This document shows positions 8,408-16,418 of a stretch of 55,806 nt of DNA, piece after piece. The notes beneath the pieces are model-generated. The model saw only the letters and a program-made list of their open reading frames with translations. It was not told where the DNA came from and did no database searches. Origin of the DNA: Polyangiaceae bacterium (GTDB lineage Bacteria > Myxococcota_A > Polyangia > Polyangiales > Polyangiaceae). Each line of letters opens with the position of its first letter. Positions within the stretch are counted from its first letter, which is position 1. The stretch lies in NCBI GenBank assembly GCA_020848455.1, contig JADLAB010000369.1, positions 1 to 55,806 of the forward strand. The letters run 5' to 3'. Position numbers and translations under genes: made by a program.

Positions 8408-8779
8408 TCACTCGGCGAGGAAGCTCCGGATCTTCGACAGGAGCTCGACGGTGTTGATGGGCTTGGTCACGTAGTCGTTGCAGCCCGCCTCGAAGCCGCG
8501 CCGGACGTTGTCCTCCTCGCCGCGCGTCGTGACCATGATGATCGGCGTGTCGCGCGTCGCGTCCTCGGCGCGCAGCCGCGCCACGGCCTCGAAGCCGTTG
8601 AGCTCCGGCATCACGACGTCCATGAGGATGAGATCCGGCCGCTCGGCGAGCGCCTTCGTGACGGCCTCGGCCCCGTTGCGCGCCAGCACCAGCTGGTAGC
8701 CGCCGCGCCCCAGGATGAGCCTGCCCATGTGGAGCGCGGTCTCCGAGTCGTCCACCAGCAGCACCTTCTTGCCTGCCAT
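8408..8779 (-). CDS. CheY-like single-domain response regulator
   Basis: 123 residues, a stand-alone receiver domain: acidic pair D10/D11 in LLVDDSETALHM, phosphoacceptor D54 in LILMDVVMPELNG, the Thr in IIMVTTRGE and the conserved Lys in DYVTKPI. The start is fixed by GGAGGAG just upstream. There is no output domain, so it acts by binding a partner, probably as the diffusible output or phosphate sink of the operon's CheA pair. It resembles the CheY/PilG/PilH class; the sequence alone does not tell which target it controls. Confidence 0.93.
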   Translation of the reverse strand: MAGKKVLLVDDSETALHMGRLILGRGGYQLVLARNGAEAVTKALAERPDLILMDVVMPELNGFEAVARLRAEDATRDTPIIMVTTRGEEDNVRRGFEAGCNDYVTKPINTVELLSKIRSFLAE

Positions 8780-8823
8780 CGTCTCCTCCGCGCTCCTCGG
8801 GTCGACGCCTGCGGGCGGCCGCG

Positions 8824-10560
8824 TCAGGCGACGCGGCCCTCACCGCGCCGCAGCAGCTCGTTCTCGTACGCCATGCCCATCTGAGACACCGCGAGCTCCA
8901 GGAAGTCGATCTCCTCGATCGGCAGCTCCTTGTCGCCGTTGTCCGCGTAGACGACCGCGATGACGCGGTCGCCGCTGATGACGGGGAAGAGCGCACAGCG
9001 GCGCGCTCGCGGCATGCCGAGCCGCTCGCCGAGGACGGCCGGCAGCGCGGCCTCGTCCCAGTCGAGCGCGCGCGCCTGCCCGTCGAGGACGCACTCGTAG
9101 AGGGCGCCCGAGCGACCCAGCGGCACGCGCAGACCGCGCATGCGCTCCGCGAGCCGCGCGCCGTTGTCCGCCTGGCCGAAGCCGCCGTGCACCCACAGCT
9201 CCGGCGGGCGGTGCAGCAGGAACAGCGCGCGCTCGACGGTGTCCGAGATGAGGTTCAGCATGCTGAGCGACACCGTCGCCGACATGAGCCCCGTGCGGAT
9301 CTCGCGCGTCAGGCGGCGCAGCTTCGCGAAGCCGGCGGCCAGCCCCTCGGCGTACAGCTGGCCGGCGGCGCAGGCGCCCTGGTGGCGCGTGACCGCGGCG
9401 AGGCAGGCCACGACGGCGTCGGGCTCGGGCCCCACGACGGCGGTCGCGCCGGCGTCGTAGCTCGCCGCGATGTCGGCGGCGCCGTCCACGACCGCCACGA
9501 GGGGCGCCGTCGGCTGAGCGGCCCGCAGGCTCTCGAGCATCGCCCGCGCCACCATGCCGCCGCGCAGATCGACGAGCGACGCCGCCGGGTGCGCGCCCTC
9601 GGCGCCAGGGTCGGAGTCCGCGGGGTCCGCCGGGTACAGGTGGATCCCCTGGGCCGCGGCCCGGCCGACCAGCACCTCGACGAAGCTGCGGTCGGTCGAC
9701 AGCGCCCGGATGGTCGGGCGGTCCCGAACGCCGGAGTCGGCGCGCAGCCTCGGGCCGGCGCTCGGAGCGCTCACGGGGGTGCTGCGCGCGAGCCGCTCGG
9801 TCGGTCGGCCGCCGCGCGCGCGCGCCGCAGGGTCGGCGGCGGGACGGCTGCTGCCCGCGGCGGGCGGCGTGGGTCGCGACCCAGCCTCGGGCGCCGAGTG
9901 CGAAGCGCGCGGCGGACCGGGCGCCGGGCGCGGGGCTCCGGCCCTGCGGCTGCTCGGCACCGGAGCCGGCGGCACCGAAAGGGGCGCGCTCACGGGGCCG
10001 CGGCGCGACACGCCCGCCTCGTCGTCGCGGTTGCGCTCGTCGAACAGGCGCGCCGCCTCGAGCAGCAAGTGCTGGGTGTGGACGTTGAGCTCGGTCAGCT
10101 CCGAGGGGCTCACCGCGAGGTCGTCGGGGGGCACGTGGTCGGCGAGCGCGAAGTGGAACTCGCCGCGGCGCCACTCGAGCAGCTCGTAGATCGTGTGGGC
10201 GACCTGCTCGGCGAAGGCCGACAGGACGTCCTCTTTCTTCGCGAGGCCGAGCCGCACCAGGATCGCCCCGATGGGCTCGTGACGCCCCTCGGTGCGCTGC
10301 ACCGCGAGGGCCCGTTCGAGCCCCGCGACCTCGAGGACGCCGCGCTGGATGAGGTGCTGGCCGAGCGGCAGCGAGCGCGGCGCGCGGGCGCCCACGATCT
10401 TGCCGAGGTGCACGAGGAGCTCGCCCCGCGCGTCGTCGCGCTCGAGGCTGAGCGTGCCGGTGCGCCCCGAGAGCTGGATGAACTGCAGGATATCGACGAG
10501 CGGCACGTCCTCCAGGCGTCCCGACAATCCCGCGTGGCTCGCTGTGCTCTCGACGGTCAT
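8824..10560 (-). CDS. PATAN (DUF4388) - linker - receiver-like - GAF protein
   Basis: 578 residues. An N-terminal PATAN/DUF4388 domain (about 10-165; LEDVPLVDILQFIQLSGRTGTL and GRIVGA-type LGKIVGARAPRS) is followed by a Pro/Ala/Arg-rich linker (about 170-275). Next comes a domain of about 115 residues with receiver-like alternation (RPTIRALSTDRSFVEVLV, SLVDLRGGMVARAML, PLVAVVDGAA, GATAVVGPEP) that lacks the acidic pair and the Lys of a working receiver. A C-terminal GAF-like domain (about 415-575) ends in VIAVVYADNGDKELPIEEIDFLELAVSQ. PATAN domains occur next to CheY-like proteins in PatA/PilG pathways. Seen here just upstream of the operon's cheY; precise role unknown. Confidence 0.82.
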   Translation of the reverse strand: MTVESTASHAGLSGRLEDVPLVDILQFIQLSGRTGTLSLERDDARGELLVHLGKIVGARAPRSLPLGQHLIQRGVLEVAGLERALAVQRTEGRHEPIGAILVRLGLAKKEDVLSAFAEQVAHTIYELLEWRRGEFHFALADHVPPDDLAVSPSELTELNVHTQHLLLEAARLFDERNRDDEAGVSRRGPVSAPLSVPPAPVPSSRRAGAPRPAPGPPRASHSAPEAGSRPTPPAAGSSRPAADPAARARGGRPTERLARSTPVSAPSAGPRLRADSGVRDRPTIRALSTDRSFVEVLVGRAAAQGIHLYPADPADSDPGAEGAHPAASLVDLRGGMVARAMLESLRAAQPTAPLVAVVDGAADIAASYDAGATAVVGPEPDAVVACLAAVTRHQGACAAGQLYAEGLAAGFAKLRRLTREIRTGLMSATVSLSMLNLISDTVERALFLLHRPPELWVHGGFGQADNGARLAERMRGLRVPLGRSGALYECVLDGQARALDWDEAALPAVLGERLGMPRARRCALFPVISGDRVIAVVYADNGDKELPIEEIDFLELAVSQMGMAYENELLRRGEGRVA

Positions 10561-10579
10561 GGTTTCGGCTCTCGCGCGC

Positions 10580-11431
10580 TCAGCGGCCGCGCATCAGATC
10601 GACCAGCCCCTGCAGGGTGCGCAGCTTGCGGTCCGTGCTGGCGTGGATGCGGGCGGCGCACAGGGCTGTCGCCGCGTGCGAGGCCAGGAGCTCGAGTAGC
10701 TCGAGGTCGTCGGCGTGCAAGGCCGCCTTGTGCCCGAGCAGCTTCGTGATGCACAGCACGCCGACCACGGTCTCTTCCACCCGCAGCGGCACCGCCGCGA
10801 GCACCGACGACCCCTCCTTCGGACCGAGCTCGAGCGCGCCGCCCGCGAGCGCCCCCACGACCAGCGGGTCGCCGGCGAGCGCCTCCGAGCCCTCGAGCGT
10901 CCCCCCGAGCACGTCGTCCCAGGCGCGCACGCACACGAGCGCGCCGGTGTCGTCGGCCTCGTCGCGCCAGAACAGCGCGAAACGCTCGGCGCCGAGCAGG
11001 TTGAGCGCGATGTCCGCGATGGCGCGCTCGACACGCTCGGGGTCGAGGCTCGCGTGCAGTTGGTAGGTGGCGACGTACAGGCTGAGCAGGCGCCCGACCT
11101 GGGCCTCCGCGCGGGTGAGGCACTCGGACAGGAGCGTGATGCGCTCGTTCGCGGCCGAGGTCCGGTGCTCGAGGTCGGCGATCGCCGCGTCGGCGGCGAG
11201 CGCGTAGCGGCCGACGAGCTCGAAGCGCGTCGTGAGCGCCTCCATGAAGCTCCGGGCGCCGTCGGCCGCCTCCGTGAGCATGCCGCGCATGTGGCTGGCG
11301 TTCTCGAGCGCCTTGTCGGTGATCGCCTTGCGGTCGCGCAGCGTCGGGCTCGTGCCGTCGCTGCGGCGCGTCTGCGATCTCGCAGCCGGCGTGATCTCGA
11401 TGGCGGTGGGGGGGAGGCGACGCGAAGACAC
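10580..11431 (-). CDS. GAF-domain sensory protein, first gene of the chemosensory operon
   Basis: About 283 residues if the GTG at 11431 is used; the reading frame stays open to 11692 but the extra residues are Arg/Ala-rich and look non-coding, and no clear ribosome site is seen for either, so the start is uncertain. Residues about 40-130 are helical and coiled-coil-like (TDKALENASHMRGML, LSECLTRAEAQVGRLLSLYVATYQLHA). A GAF domain follows (about 130-270: AERFALFWRDEADDTG, SVLAAVPLRVEETVVGVLCIT). It shares the LYVA[TS]YQLH junction with the GAF protein at 7600, showing duplication within the operon. No membrane segment. Likely a cytoplasmic input component. Confidence 0.78.
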   Translation of the reverse strand: MSSRRLPPTAIEITPAARSQTRRSDGTSPTLRDRKAITDKALENASHMRGMLTEAADGARSFMEALTTRFELVGRYALAADAAIADLEHRTSAANERITLLSECLTRAEAQVGRLLSLYVATYQLHASLDPERVERAIADIALNLLGAERFALFWRDEADDTGALVCVRAWDDVLGGTLEGSEALAGDPLVVGALAGGALELGPKEGSSVLAAVPLRVEETVVGVLCITKLLGHKAALHADDLELLELLASHAATALCAARIHASTDRKLRTLQGLVDLMRGR

Positions 11432-11729
11432 GAACAGGCCATTCTGCGGTGGATCGGCCGCCGCCGCAGGCCCCCCGGGTTTCCGTTGCCGAAGATGCTC
11501 GAAACAAAGATACGAACCGCGGGCACGAGCGCCAGGGGCATCGAGCGATTCGACCTCGAAATCGTGGCCCTGTGCGCGGCGACGTCTGCGAAGATGCGCG
11601 GCGTCAGGTCGACACCTGGATCTCGCCAGATCCGGGCCGCCCGAGCAGCGCCCGGCCGAGCGCGCCGCAAAGTTGCCGCTCGGGCGCGGCAAAGCTGCGT
11701 TCCCCCACCGTTCGCGCTATGGACCCCGC
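11432..11729 (+). other. Divergent intergenic region between the chemosensory operon and the E1-alpha gene
   Basis: About 300 bases with no convincing gene. A locally A/T-richer patch near 11485-11525 (around gctcgaaacaaagatacgaa) is the best candidate for the promoter of one or both divergent units, but I could not assign paired -35/-10 boxes with confidence. No strong inverted repeat was noticed. Confidence 0.4.
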
Positions 11730-12926
11730 ATGCACGGGCACGGGGACTCGCAAGGCTCGGGCCTCGGTGGGCTCGTGGCCGCGGCCCAGGCGCCCGCCGC
11801 TCCGGCCGGCGCCCCCGACGAGGCGCCGGATCTCGGCCTCTTGCGCCTGCTCGACGACGAGGGTCGGCTCGCCGAGGTCGCCGACGTGCCGCTCGAGCCG
11901 GCGCTCAAGCTGCGCGCCTACCGCGAGATGAAACGCATCCGGCTCGTCGACGCGCGGATGATGCTGCTGCAGCGGCAGGGGCGCGTCGGCTTCTACGGCA
12001 CCTGCACCGGGCAGGAGGCGACGCCGATCGCCACCGGGCTCGCGCTCCGCCCGGAGGACTGGGTGTTTCCCGCCCTGCGCGAGAGCGCCGTCATGCTCGT
12101 CCGGGGCCTGCCGCTCACGACCTACCTGTGCCAGGTCTTCGGCAATCGCGGCGACCTGCTGAAGGGTCGCCAGATGCCGTCGCACATGAGCGCACGCTCG
12201 GTGCGCCAGGTGTCGTGGGGCAGCTGCATCGGCACGCAGTTCCCGCAGGCCGTCGGTGCCGCCTGGGCCGCGAAGCTCCGGCGCGAGCCCGTCGTGACGG
12301 TCGGCTTCATCGGCGACGGCGGCACGAGCGAGCCCGACTTCCACGCGGCGATGAACTTCGCGGGTGTGTACGGCGTGCCCTGCGTGCTCGTCTGTCAGAA
12401 CAACCAGTTCGCGATCAGCGTGCGCCAGGAGCAGCAGACGGCCTCGTCGACCTTCGCCGTCAAGGGGCGCGGCTACGGCATCCCGTCCTTGCGCGTCGAC
12501 GGCAACGACGTGCTGGCCCTCTACGTGGCGCTGTCGCGGGCGGCCGCGCGCGCCCGCGCCGGGCAGGGGCCCACGTTCATCGAGGCGCTCACCTATCGCA
12601 TCGGTGCGCACTCGTCGAGCGACGATCCGAGCCGCTACCGGTCCGACGCCGAGGTCGAGACCTGGCTCCAGCGCGACCCCTTGCAGCGGCTCAGGCGCCA
12701 CCTCGTGCGCGAGAGCCTGCTCGACGCCGCCGCCGAGCAGCGCCTCGAGGACGAGCTCAACGACGCCATCGCACAGGCCGTGGCCGAGGCCGAGCCGCTC
12801 GCTCCGCCGGCGCGCGAGACCCTGTTCGACGACGTCTACGCCGAGCTGCCGTGGCACCTGCGCGAGCAGCGCGCCCTCATGCTCGCCGAGCCGCCGGCGG
12901 CCGCACACGGAGGACGACCCGCGTGA
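11730..12926 (+). CDS. Thiamine-diphosphate 2-oxoacid dehydrogenase E1 alpha subunit (branched-chain type)
   Basis: 398 residues. The ThDP-binding motif runs from GDGGTSE (195-201) to QNNQFAIS (N224/N225). Other family signatures are GFYGTCTGQEA, FPALRESAVML, SWGSCIGTQFPQAVGAA and YRIGAHSSSDDPSRYR, the last containing the phosphorylation-loop type sequence. The FYGTxxGQEA and DDPSRYR forms resemble 2-oxoisovalerate (BCKDH) E1 alpha more than pyruvate E1 alpha. It would decarboxylate branched-chain 2-oxoacids together with an E1 beta subunit and a lipoyl E2, but neither gene is adjacent, which is unusual since these are normally in one operon. The stop overlaps the next gene (GTGA). Confidence 0.87.
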   Translation: MHGHGDSQGSGLGGLVAAAQAPAAPAGAPDEAPDLGLLRLLDDEGRLAEVADVPLEPALKLRAYREMKRIRLVDARMMLLQRQGRVGFYGTCTGQEATPIATGLALRPEDWVFPALRESAVMLVRGLPLTTYLCQVFGNRGDLLKGRQMPSHMSARSVRQVSWGSCIGTQFPQAVGAAWAAKLRREPVVTVGFIGDGGTSEPDFHAAMNFAGVYGVPCVLVCQNNQFAISVRQEQQTASSTFAVKGRGYGIPSLRVDGNDVLALYVALSRAAARARAGQGPTFIEALTYRIGAHSSSDDPSRYRSDAEVETWLQRDPLQRLRRHLVRESLLDAAAEQRLEDELNDAIAQAVAEAEPLAPPARETLFDDVYAELPWHLREQRALMLAEPPAAAHGGRPA

Positions 12927-13912
12927 AGCTCGAGGCCTACGCTCTGGTCGCTGCCGCCGTGCTGCACCTGGCCATCCCCGTGGCCGCGAAGATCGCGCCG
13001 GCGCACGCGCTCGGCTGGCTCGAGCTGCCCACCCTGTGGACGCCACCCTCGGAGATCGACCTCGAAGCGGAGGTCGAGAGGGCGCGTCCGCTCGACGAGC
13101 GCGCGCCCGAGCCCGAGTGGGGCGGCGATCCGCGCGAGGCGCCGCCGCGCGGGACCGATTCGCAGCGCCCGCCGGGCGTGGCCGCCCGCACGGGCATGCC
13201 CCTCGCCCTCGTCCCCACCGCACCGGGCGTGACGGCGCCCGGGCCGGAGGGCCTCACGACCCCCGATCCGAACGGCGTGCTCACGGCGCCGGGGGCCGGG
13301 GACTCCGAGTTCTCGATGCCGCCCGGCATGGTGGGTTACCCCGGTGGCGGCGGGGCGGGGCTCGGTGCCTACCCCGGGGGCGTGTGGTCGCTGCTCGGCG
13401 ACGGCCCGGGGCAGCGCGGCCCCGCGGCGCCGACCGCCGCGCCGCGCCGCGGCGAGATCCCCGGCAACATCGGCGGGCGCGTGCTCGACGACCGGCTCGC
13501 CGATCGCGATCGCGAGCTCGGCATGGAGCTGCCGTCGGCGGGGCGTGTGCAGGGCATCGTCGAGAGCGCCGCCCGCATGGTGAGCGATCTGCCCGAGGAG
13601 TTCGTCGGCGCCTTCGCGGTGAGCCTCGGGCCGCAGGGCGAGTTCCAGGGCATCCAGCTCTTGTCCTCCTCGGGCGGCAGCTCCGGGCAGTGGGCCGAGG
13701 TCGTCAAGATCGCCAAGGGCCAGCTCGGCGCGCAGAAGTTCGCGATGCGCTCGGCCTACGAGAAGGGCGCCATCATCACGGTGAGCGTGCGCGCGCAGAT
13801 CCGCGACGTGTCGGGCGCGAAGTCGACCTTCTCGAACTTCGACATCTCCTCCGCGGTCGCCGGCCCCGTGCGCGTCGTGTCGTCGAGCTCGAGCGTGCAG
13901 GCGATTCGCTGA
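12923..13912 (+). CDS. TonB-like envelope protein: N-terminal membrane anchor, Pro/Gly-rich linker, C-terminal domain
   Basis: 329 residues from a GTG overlapping the E1-alpha stop. Residues 5-28 (LVAAAVLHLAIPVAAKIAPA) form a single membrane segment or uncleaved signal. Residues 50-200 are rich in Pro, Gly, Ala and Glu and probably span the periplasm. The C-terminal 120 residues (IVESAARMVSDLP, FAVSLGPQGEFQGIQLLSSSGG, GAIITVSVRAQIRD) have the strand-helix-strand pattern of TonB C-terminal domains (SL-G-x-V-x-x-SSG). I call it TonB-like by shape, not by strong identity. No exbB/exbD or receptor gene is near. Its tight coupling to a cytoplasmic metabolic enzyme is unexplained. Confidence 0.6.
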   Translation: MKLEAYALVAAAVLHLAIPVAAKIAPAHALGWLELPTLWTPPSEIDLEAEVERARPLDERAPEPEWGGDPREAPPRGTDSQRPPGVAARTGMPLALVPTAPGVTAPGPEGLTTPDPNGVLTAPGAGDSEFSMPPGMVGYPGGGGAGLGAYPGGVWSLLGDGPGQRGPAAPTAAPRRGEIPGNIGGRVLDDRLADRDRELGMELPSAGRVQGIVESAARMVSDLPEEFVGAFAVSLGPQGEFQGIQLLSSSGGSSGQWAEVVKIAKGQLGAQKFAMRSAYEKGAIITVSVRAQIRDVSGAKSTFSNFDISSAVAGPVRVVSSSSSVQAIR

Positions 13913-13918
13913 CCGCGC

Positions 13919-13938
13919 GCGGCCGGACGACCGGCCGC
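13919..13938. terminator. Stem-loop between convergent TonB-like gene and bioF
   Basis: Perfect 8-base arms GCGGCCGG and CCGGCCGC around a 4-base loop acga, starting six bases after the stop of the plus-strand gene and 19 bases before the bioF stop. There is no T tract on either side, so it would serve as a weak or mRNA-end-protecting hairpin rather than a textbook intrinsic terminator. Confidence 0.5.
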
Positions 13939-13956
13939 ATCGCGTGCGCGGGCGGG

Positions 13957-15069
13957 TCAGGGGCGGGGCGCGAGCAGCGCGGCGAAGGCGCCGAGCGCGC
14001 GCGCGACGTCGTGGGGCTCGAGCTCGGCGTGCAGGCCGATGCGCAGGCGCGCCGTGCCCTCGGGCACGGTCGGGGGCCGGATGGCCTGCACGAAGACACC
14101 GCGCGCCTCGAGCGCGCGCGCCAGCCGCACGGCCTCGCCGGCCGCGCCGACCAGCCACGGCAGGATCGGCCCGAACGAGGGCGCGACGGGCGCGCCGAGC
14201 TCGGCCAGCCCGGCCCGCAGCGCGCGCGTGACGGCGTCGAGCCGCGCGCGCCCCGCGTCGTCGCGCGCGACCTCCTCGACGCGGCTCGCGGCGACCTCGC
14301 ACAGCGCCGGGCTCATGCCGGTCGAGAACACGAAGCTGCGCGCGCGGTTCCACAGCCAGTCCCGGAGCTCGCGCCGCCCGGCCACGAACGCACCCTGCAG
14401 GCCGAGCGCCTTGCCGAGCGTGCCCACGAGCACGTCGGGCGTCACGCCGGCCTCGGCCGCGCGCCCTCGGCCCGCCGGACCGAGGATGCCGAGCGCGTGC
14501 GCCTCGTCGACGTAGAGGACGGCGTCGTGTGCGTCGCACAGGCGGCGGAGCGCGCCGAGGTCGGGTCCGTCGCCGTCCATGCTGAAGTAGCTCTCGGTCA
14601 CCACGAAGCGCCGGCGCGCGCTCCCTGCGCCGGCGAGCGCCCGCTCCACCGCCCCGAGATCGCAGTGGGGCACCACCTGCACGCTGGCGCGCGACAGCCG
14701 GCAGCCGTCCACGATGGACGCATGGTTGAGCTCGTCCGAGATCACGAGGTCGCCGCGCCCCGCCAGGCACGCGAGCGCCCCCACGTTCGCGGCGTAGCCC
14801 GACGAGAACGCGAGACAGGCGTCGCATCCGACCCAGCGCGCGAGCGCGTGCTCCAGGGTCGCGTGGGCCGGCCGCTCACCGCTCACGAGCCGCGAGGCCC
14901 CCGCGCCGAAGTCGCCCGCCGGCACGCGCCCCGGCGCGCGGCGCGCGTAGCCGAGGTAGTCGTTCGAGCACAGCGTGAGCGCCCCTGGCGGCGGCGTGTG
15001 CGGCGCGCGCAGAAGCTCGGCGTCGCGGAGCCGCTCGAGCTCCGCCGTGAGGAAAGCGAGGGCGCTCAT
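13957..15069 (-). CDS. bioF: 8-amino-7-oxononanoate synthase (biotin synthesis)
   Basis: 370 residues, usual length for the alpha-oxoamine synthase family. Seen: SNDYLGYARR, GAGASRLVSGERPAHATLE, SGYAANVGAL, DELNHASIVDG, the PLP-aspartate segment DEAHALGILGPAGRG and the PLP-binding lysine K220 in TLGKALGLQGAF. The enzyme joins pimeloyl-thioester and alanine to give 8-amino-7-oxononanoate in the first committed step of the biotin ring pathway. No other bio gene is next to it. A related oxoamine synthase (2-amino-3-ketobutyrate ligase, serine palmitoyltransferase) cannot be fully excluded, but the motifs and length favour BioF. The ATG overlaps the zapA-like stop (ATGA). Confidence 0.88.
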   Translation of the reverse strand: MSALAFLTAELERLRDAELLRAPHTPPPGALTLCSNDYLGYARRAPGRVPAGDFGAGASRLVSGERPAHATLEHALARWVGCDACLAFSSGYAANVGALACLAGRGDLVISDELNHASIVDGCRLSRASVQVVPHCDLGAVERALAGAGSARRRFVVTESYFSMDGDGPDLGALRRLCDAHDAVLYVDEAHALGILGPAGRGRAAEAGVTPDVLVGTLGKALGLQGAFVAGRRELRDWLWNRARSFVFSTGMSPALCEVAASRVEEVARDDAGRARLDAVTRALRAGLAELGAPVAPSFGPILPWLVGAAGEAVRLARALEARGVFVQAIRPPTVPEGTARLRIGLHAELEPHDVARALGAFAALLAPRP

Positions 15070-15623
15070 TCCCGCGTCGAGTCGAGGCCGCCGCGCGGGA
15101 CGCGCGCGACCGGTACGCCGCTCGGCCGCTCGTGCGCGGCTCCCGGCTGCCGGCGCGGCACGCTGACCGTGGCGCCGCCGTCACCGTCACCGTCGCCGCG
15201 CGCGAGGGCGCTGCGCGCCACCGGCAGGGCACGCGCCGCGGCCGTCGGGGCGGCGCCGCCACCCGCGAGCGCCGTCAGCGCCGCACCGCGCGCCGCGAGC
15301 TCGCCGTCGCCACCGCGCCGGATCGCGCCGTCGTCGGCGCCACCGAGCACCGTGTCGATGCGCCCGAGCAGCCCGTCGATGCACTCGCGCGCGCGCGCGC
15401 GGATGGTCTCGGCCCGCGTGCGCTCGGCCTCGGCGTCGTGGGCGAGCGCGATCGCCACGAGGAGCATGGCCTGGGTCGTGAGCGGCCGCCCCGGTGCCAC
15501 GACGGCGCCGAGCTTCTGCTCCACCATCGCGGTCAGCCGCCCGAGCTCGGCGTCGTCGGCGGTGGTCACGACGCGGCAGCTCTGGCCTGCTACGCGCAGC
15601 TCCACCGTGCGACCCGACGCCAT
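15066..15623 (-). CDS. zapA: ZapA-family cell division protein with a long C-terminal tail
   Basis: 185 residues from the ATG at 15623. Residues 1-95 fit ZapA: VELRVAGQSCRVVTTADDAELGRLTAMVEQKL followed by a long amphipathic helix with MLLVAIALAHDAEAERTRAE. ZapA stabilises FtsZ filaments at the division ring. The frame stays open upstream to 15755 but that part is Arg-rich and unlike ZapA. The last 80 residues (Gly/Asp/Ala/Arg-rich, with GDGDGDGG) are extra compared with typical 100-residue ZapA and look disordered. It is translationally coupled to bioF, an odd pairing. Confidence 0.75.
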   Translation of the reverse strand: MASGRTVELRVAGQSCRVVTTADDAELGRLTAMVEQKLGAVVAPGRPLTTQAMLLVAIALAHDAEAERTRAETIRARARECIDGLLGRIDTVLGGADDGAIRRGGDGELAARGAALTALAGGGAAPTAAARALPVARSALARGDGDGDGGATVSVPRRQPGAAHERPSGVPVARVPRGGLDSTRE

Positions 15624-15757
15624 GCGGGGCACGCTAGCACGAACGGCACGATCTGTGACTCCACGGCGCAGCTCGCGCGCGCGTCGTTCCGGCACGTGCG
15701 GCACGGGGCGCAAAGCCCTGGCGCGCGCCGGCTCGGTTGTGCTTAGCATCGCCACCT

Positions 15758-16393
15758 ATGTCGGTCGCGTGGCGCAGCGTCGGACCGGGGCTCGCCGCGC
15801 TCCTCGCCACCGTCGCGGTGGCCACGAGCGCCCGCGCGGCGCCGCAGGGCAACGCCTCCGTCACCATCGGCGGTGCCGCCGTCGGCGACGAGGGCCGCTT
15901 CTGGGACCACGCCGAGTTCCACCTCGGGCTGCGCGGCGACGTGATGCTCCTGCGCGAGGGGCCCACGGACTTCGGGCTCGGTCCCTACCTCGAGCTCGGC
16001 ACGCTCGGCTTCGACACGCTCGACGCGGGCGGCGGCCTGTCCGTGCACCTGCCGGTCGACGACATGCTCCCGCTCGTGGCTTCGGTCGGCGCGTACGCGC
16101 GCCTCGGCGCGACGCCCGAAGACGATGCCCCGGACTACTTCGGCGCCGAGCCGGGCATCGCGGCGTCCGTGTTCTGGGGCACGCGCAGCTACAACTACGA
16201 CGCCGACTACGTCGTCACCTGGGTGGGCCTCTTGGTCGGCTACCGCCAGAGCTTCGGCCCCGCCAAGGAGAGCGCGCTCTTCCTGGCCGCGCAGTTCGAC
16301 CTCACGCTCATCGGCACGCCGCTCGTGCTGCTCGGGCAGCTGGCGGCGGGCCCGAGCGCCGAGGCGGAGACGATCGAGCCCGAGGAGCCGTGA
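15758..16393 (+). CDS. Small exported protein, possible outer-membrane barrel
   Basis: 211 residues. Residues 1-27 (MSVAWRSVGPGLAALLATVA, ending ATSARAA) are a signal peptide with an AxA cleavage site. The mature part has alternating polar/hydrophobic stretches with frequent Gly and aromatic residues (FHLGLRGDVML, GLGPYLELGTLGF, LVASVGAYARLG, WVGLLVGYRQSFG), as in small outer-membrane barrels. No named family recognised. It converges on the lipoprotein gene at 16416 and shares a hairpin with it. The ATG at 15758 has no obvious ribosome site. Confidence 0.6.
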   Translation: MSVAWRSVGPGLAALLATVAVATSARAAPQGNASVTIGGAAVGDEGRFWDHAEFHLGLRGDVMLLREGPTDFGLGPYLELGTLGFDTLDAGGGLSVHLPVDDMLPLVASVGAYARLGATPEDDAPDYFGAEPGIAASVFWGTRSYNYDADYVVTWVGLLVGYRQSFGPAKESALFLAAQFDLTLIGTPLVLLGQLAAGPSAEAETIEPEEP

Positions 16394-16418
16394 GCGCGCC
16401 CGGCGGGCAGGGCGCTCA
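16391..16418. terminator. Hairpin joining the two stop codons of convergent genes
   Basis: The seven-base arms TGAGCGC (16391-16397) and GCGCTCA (16412-16418) contain the stop of the plus-strand gene and the stop of the minus-strand gene; an inner GCCC/GGGC stem lengthens it with a 3-base bulge. It sits in a 22-base convergent gap and could end transcription from both sides, though no T tract follows. Confidence 0.5.
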
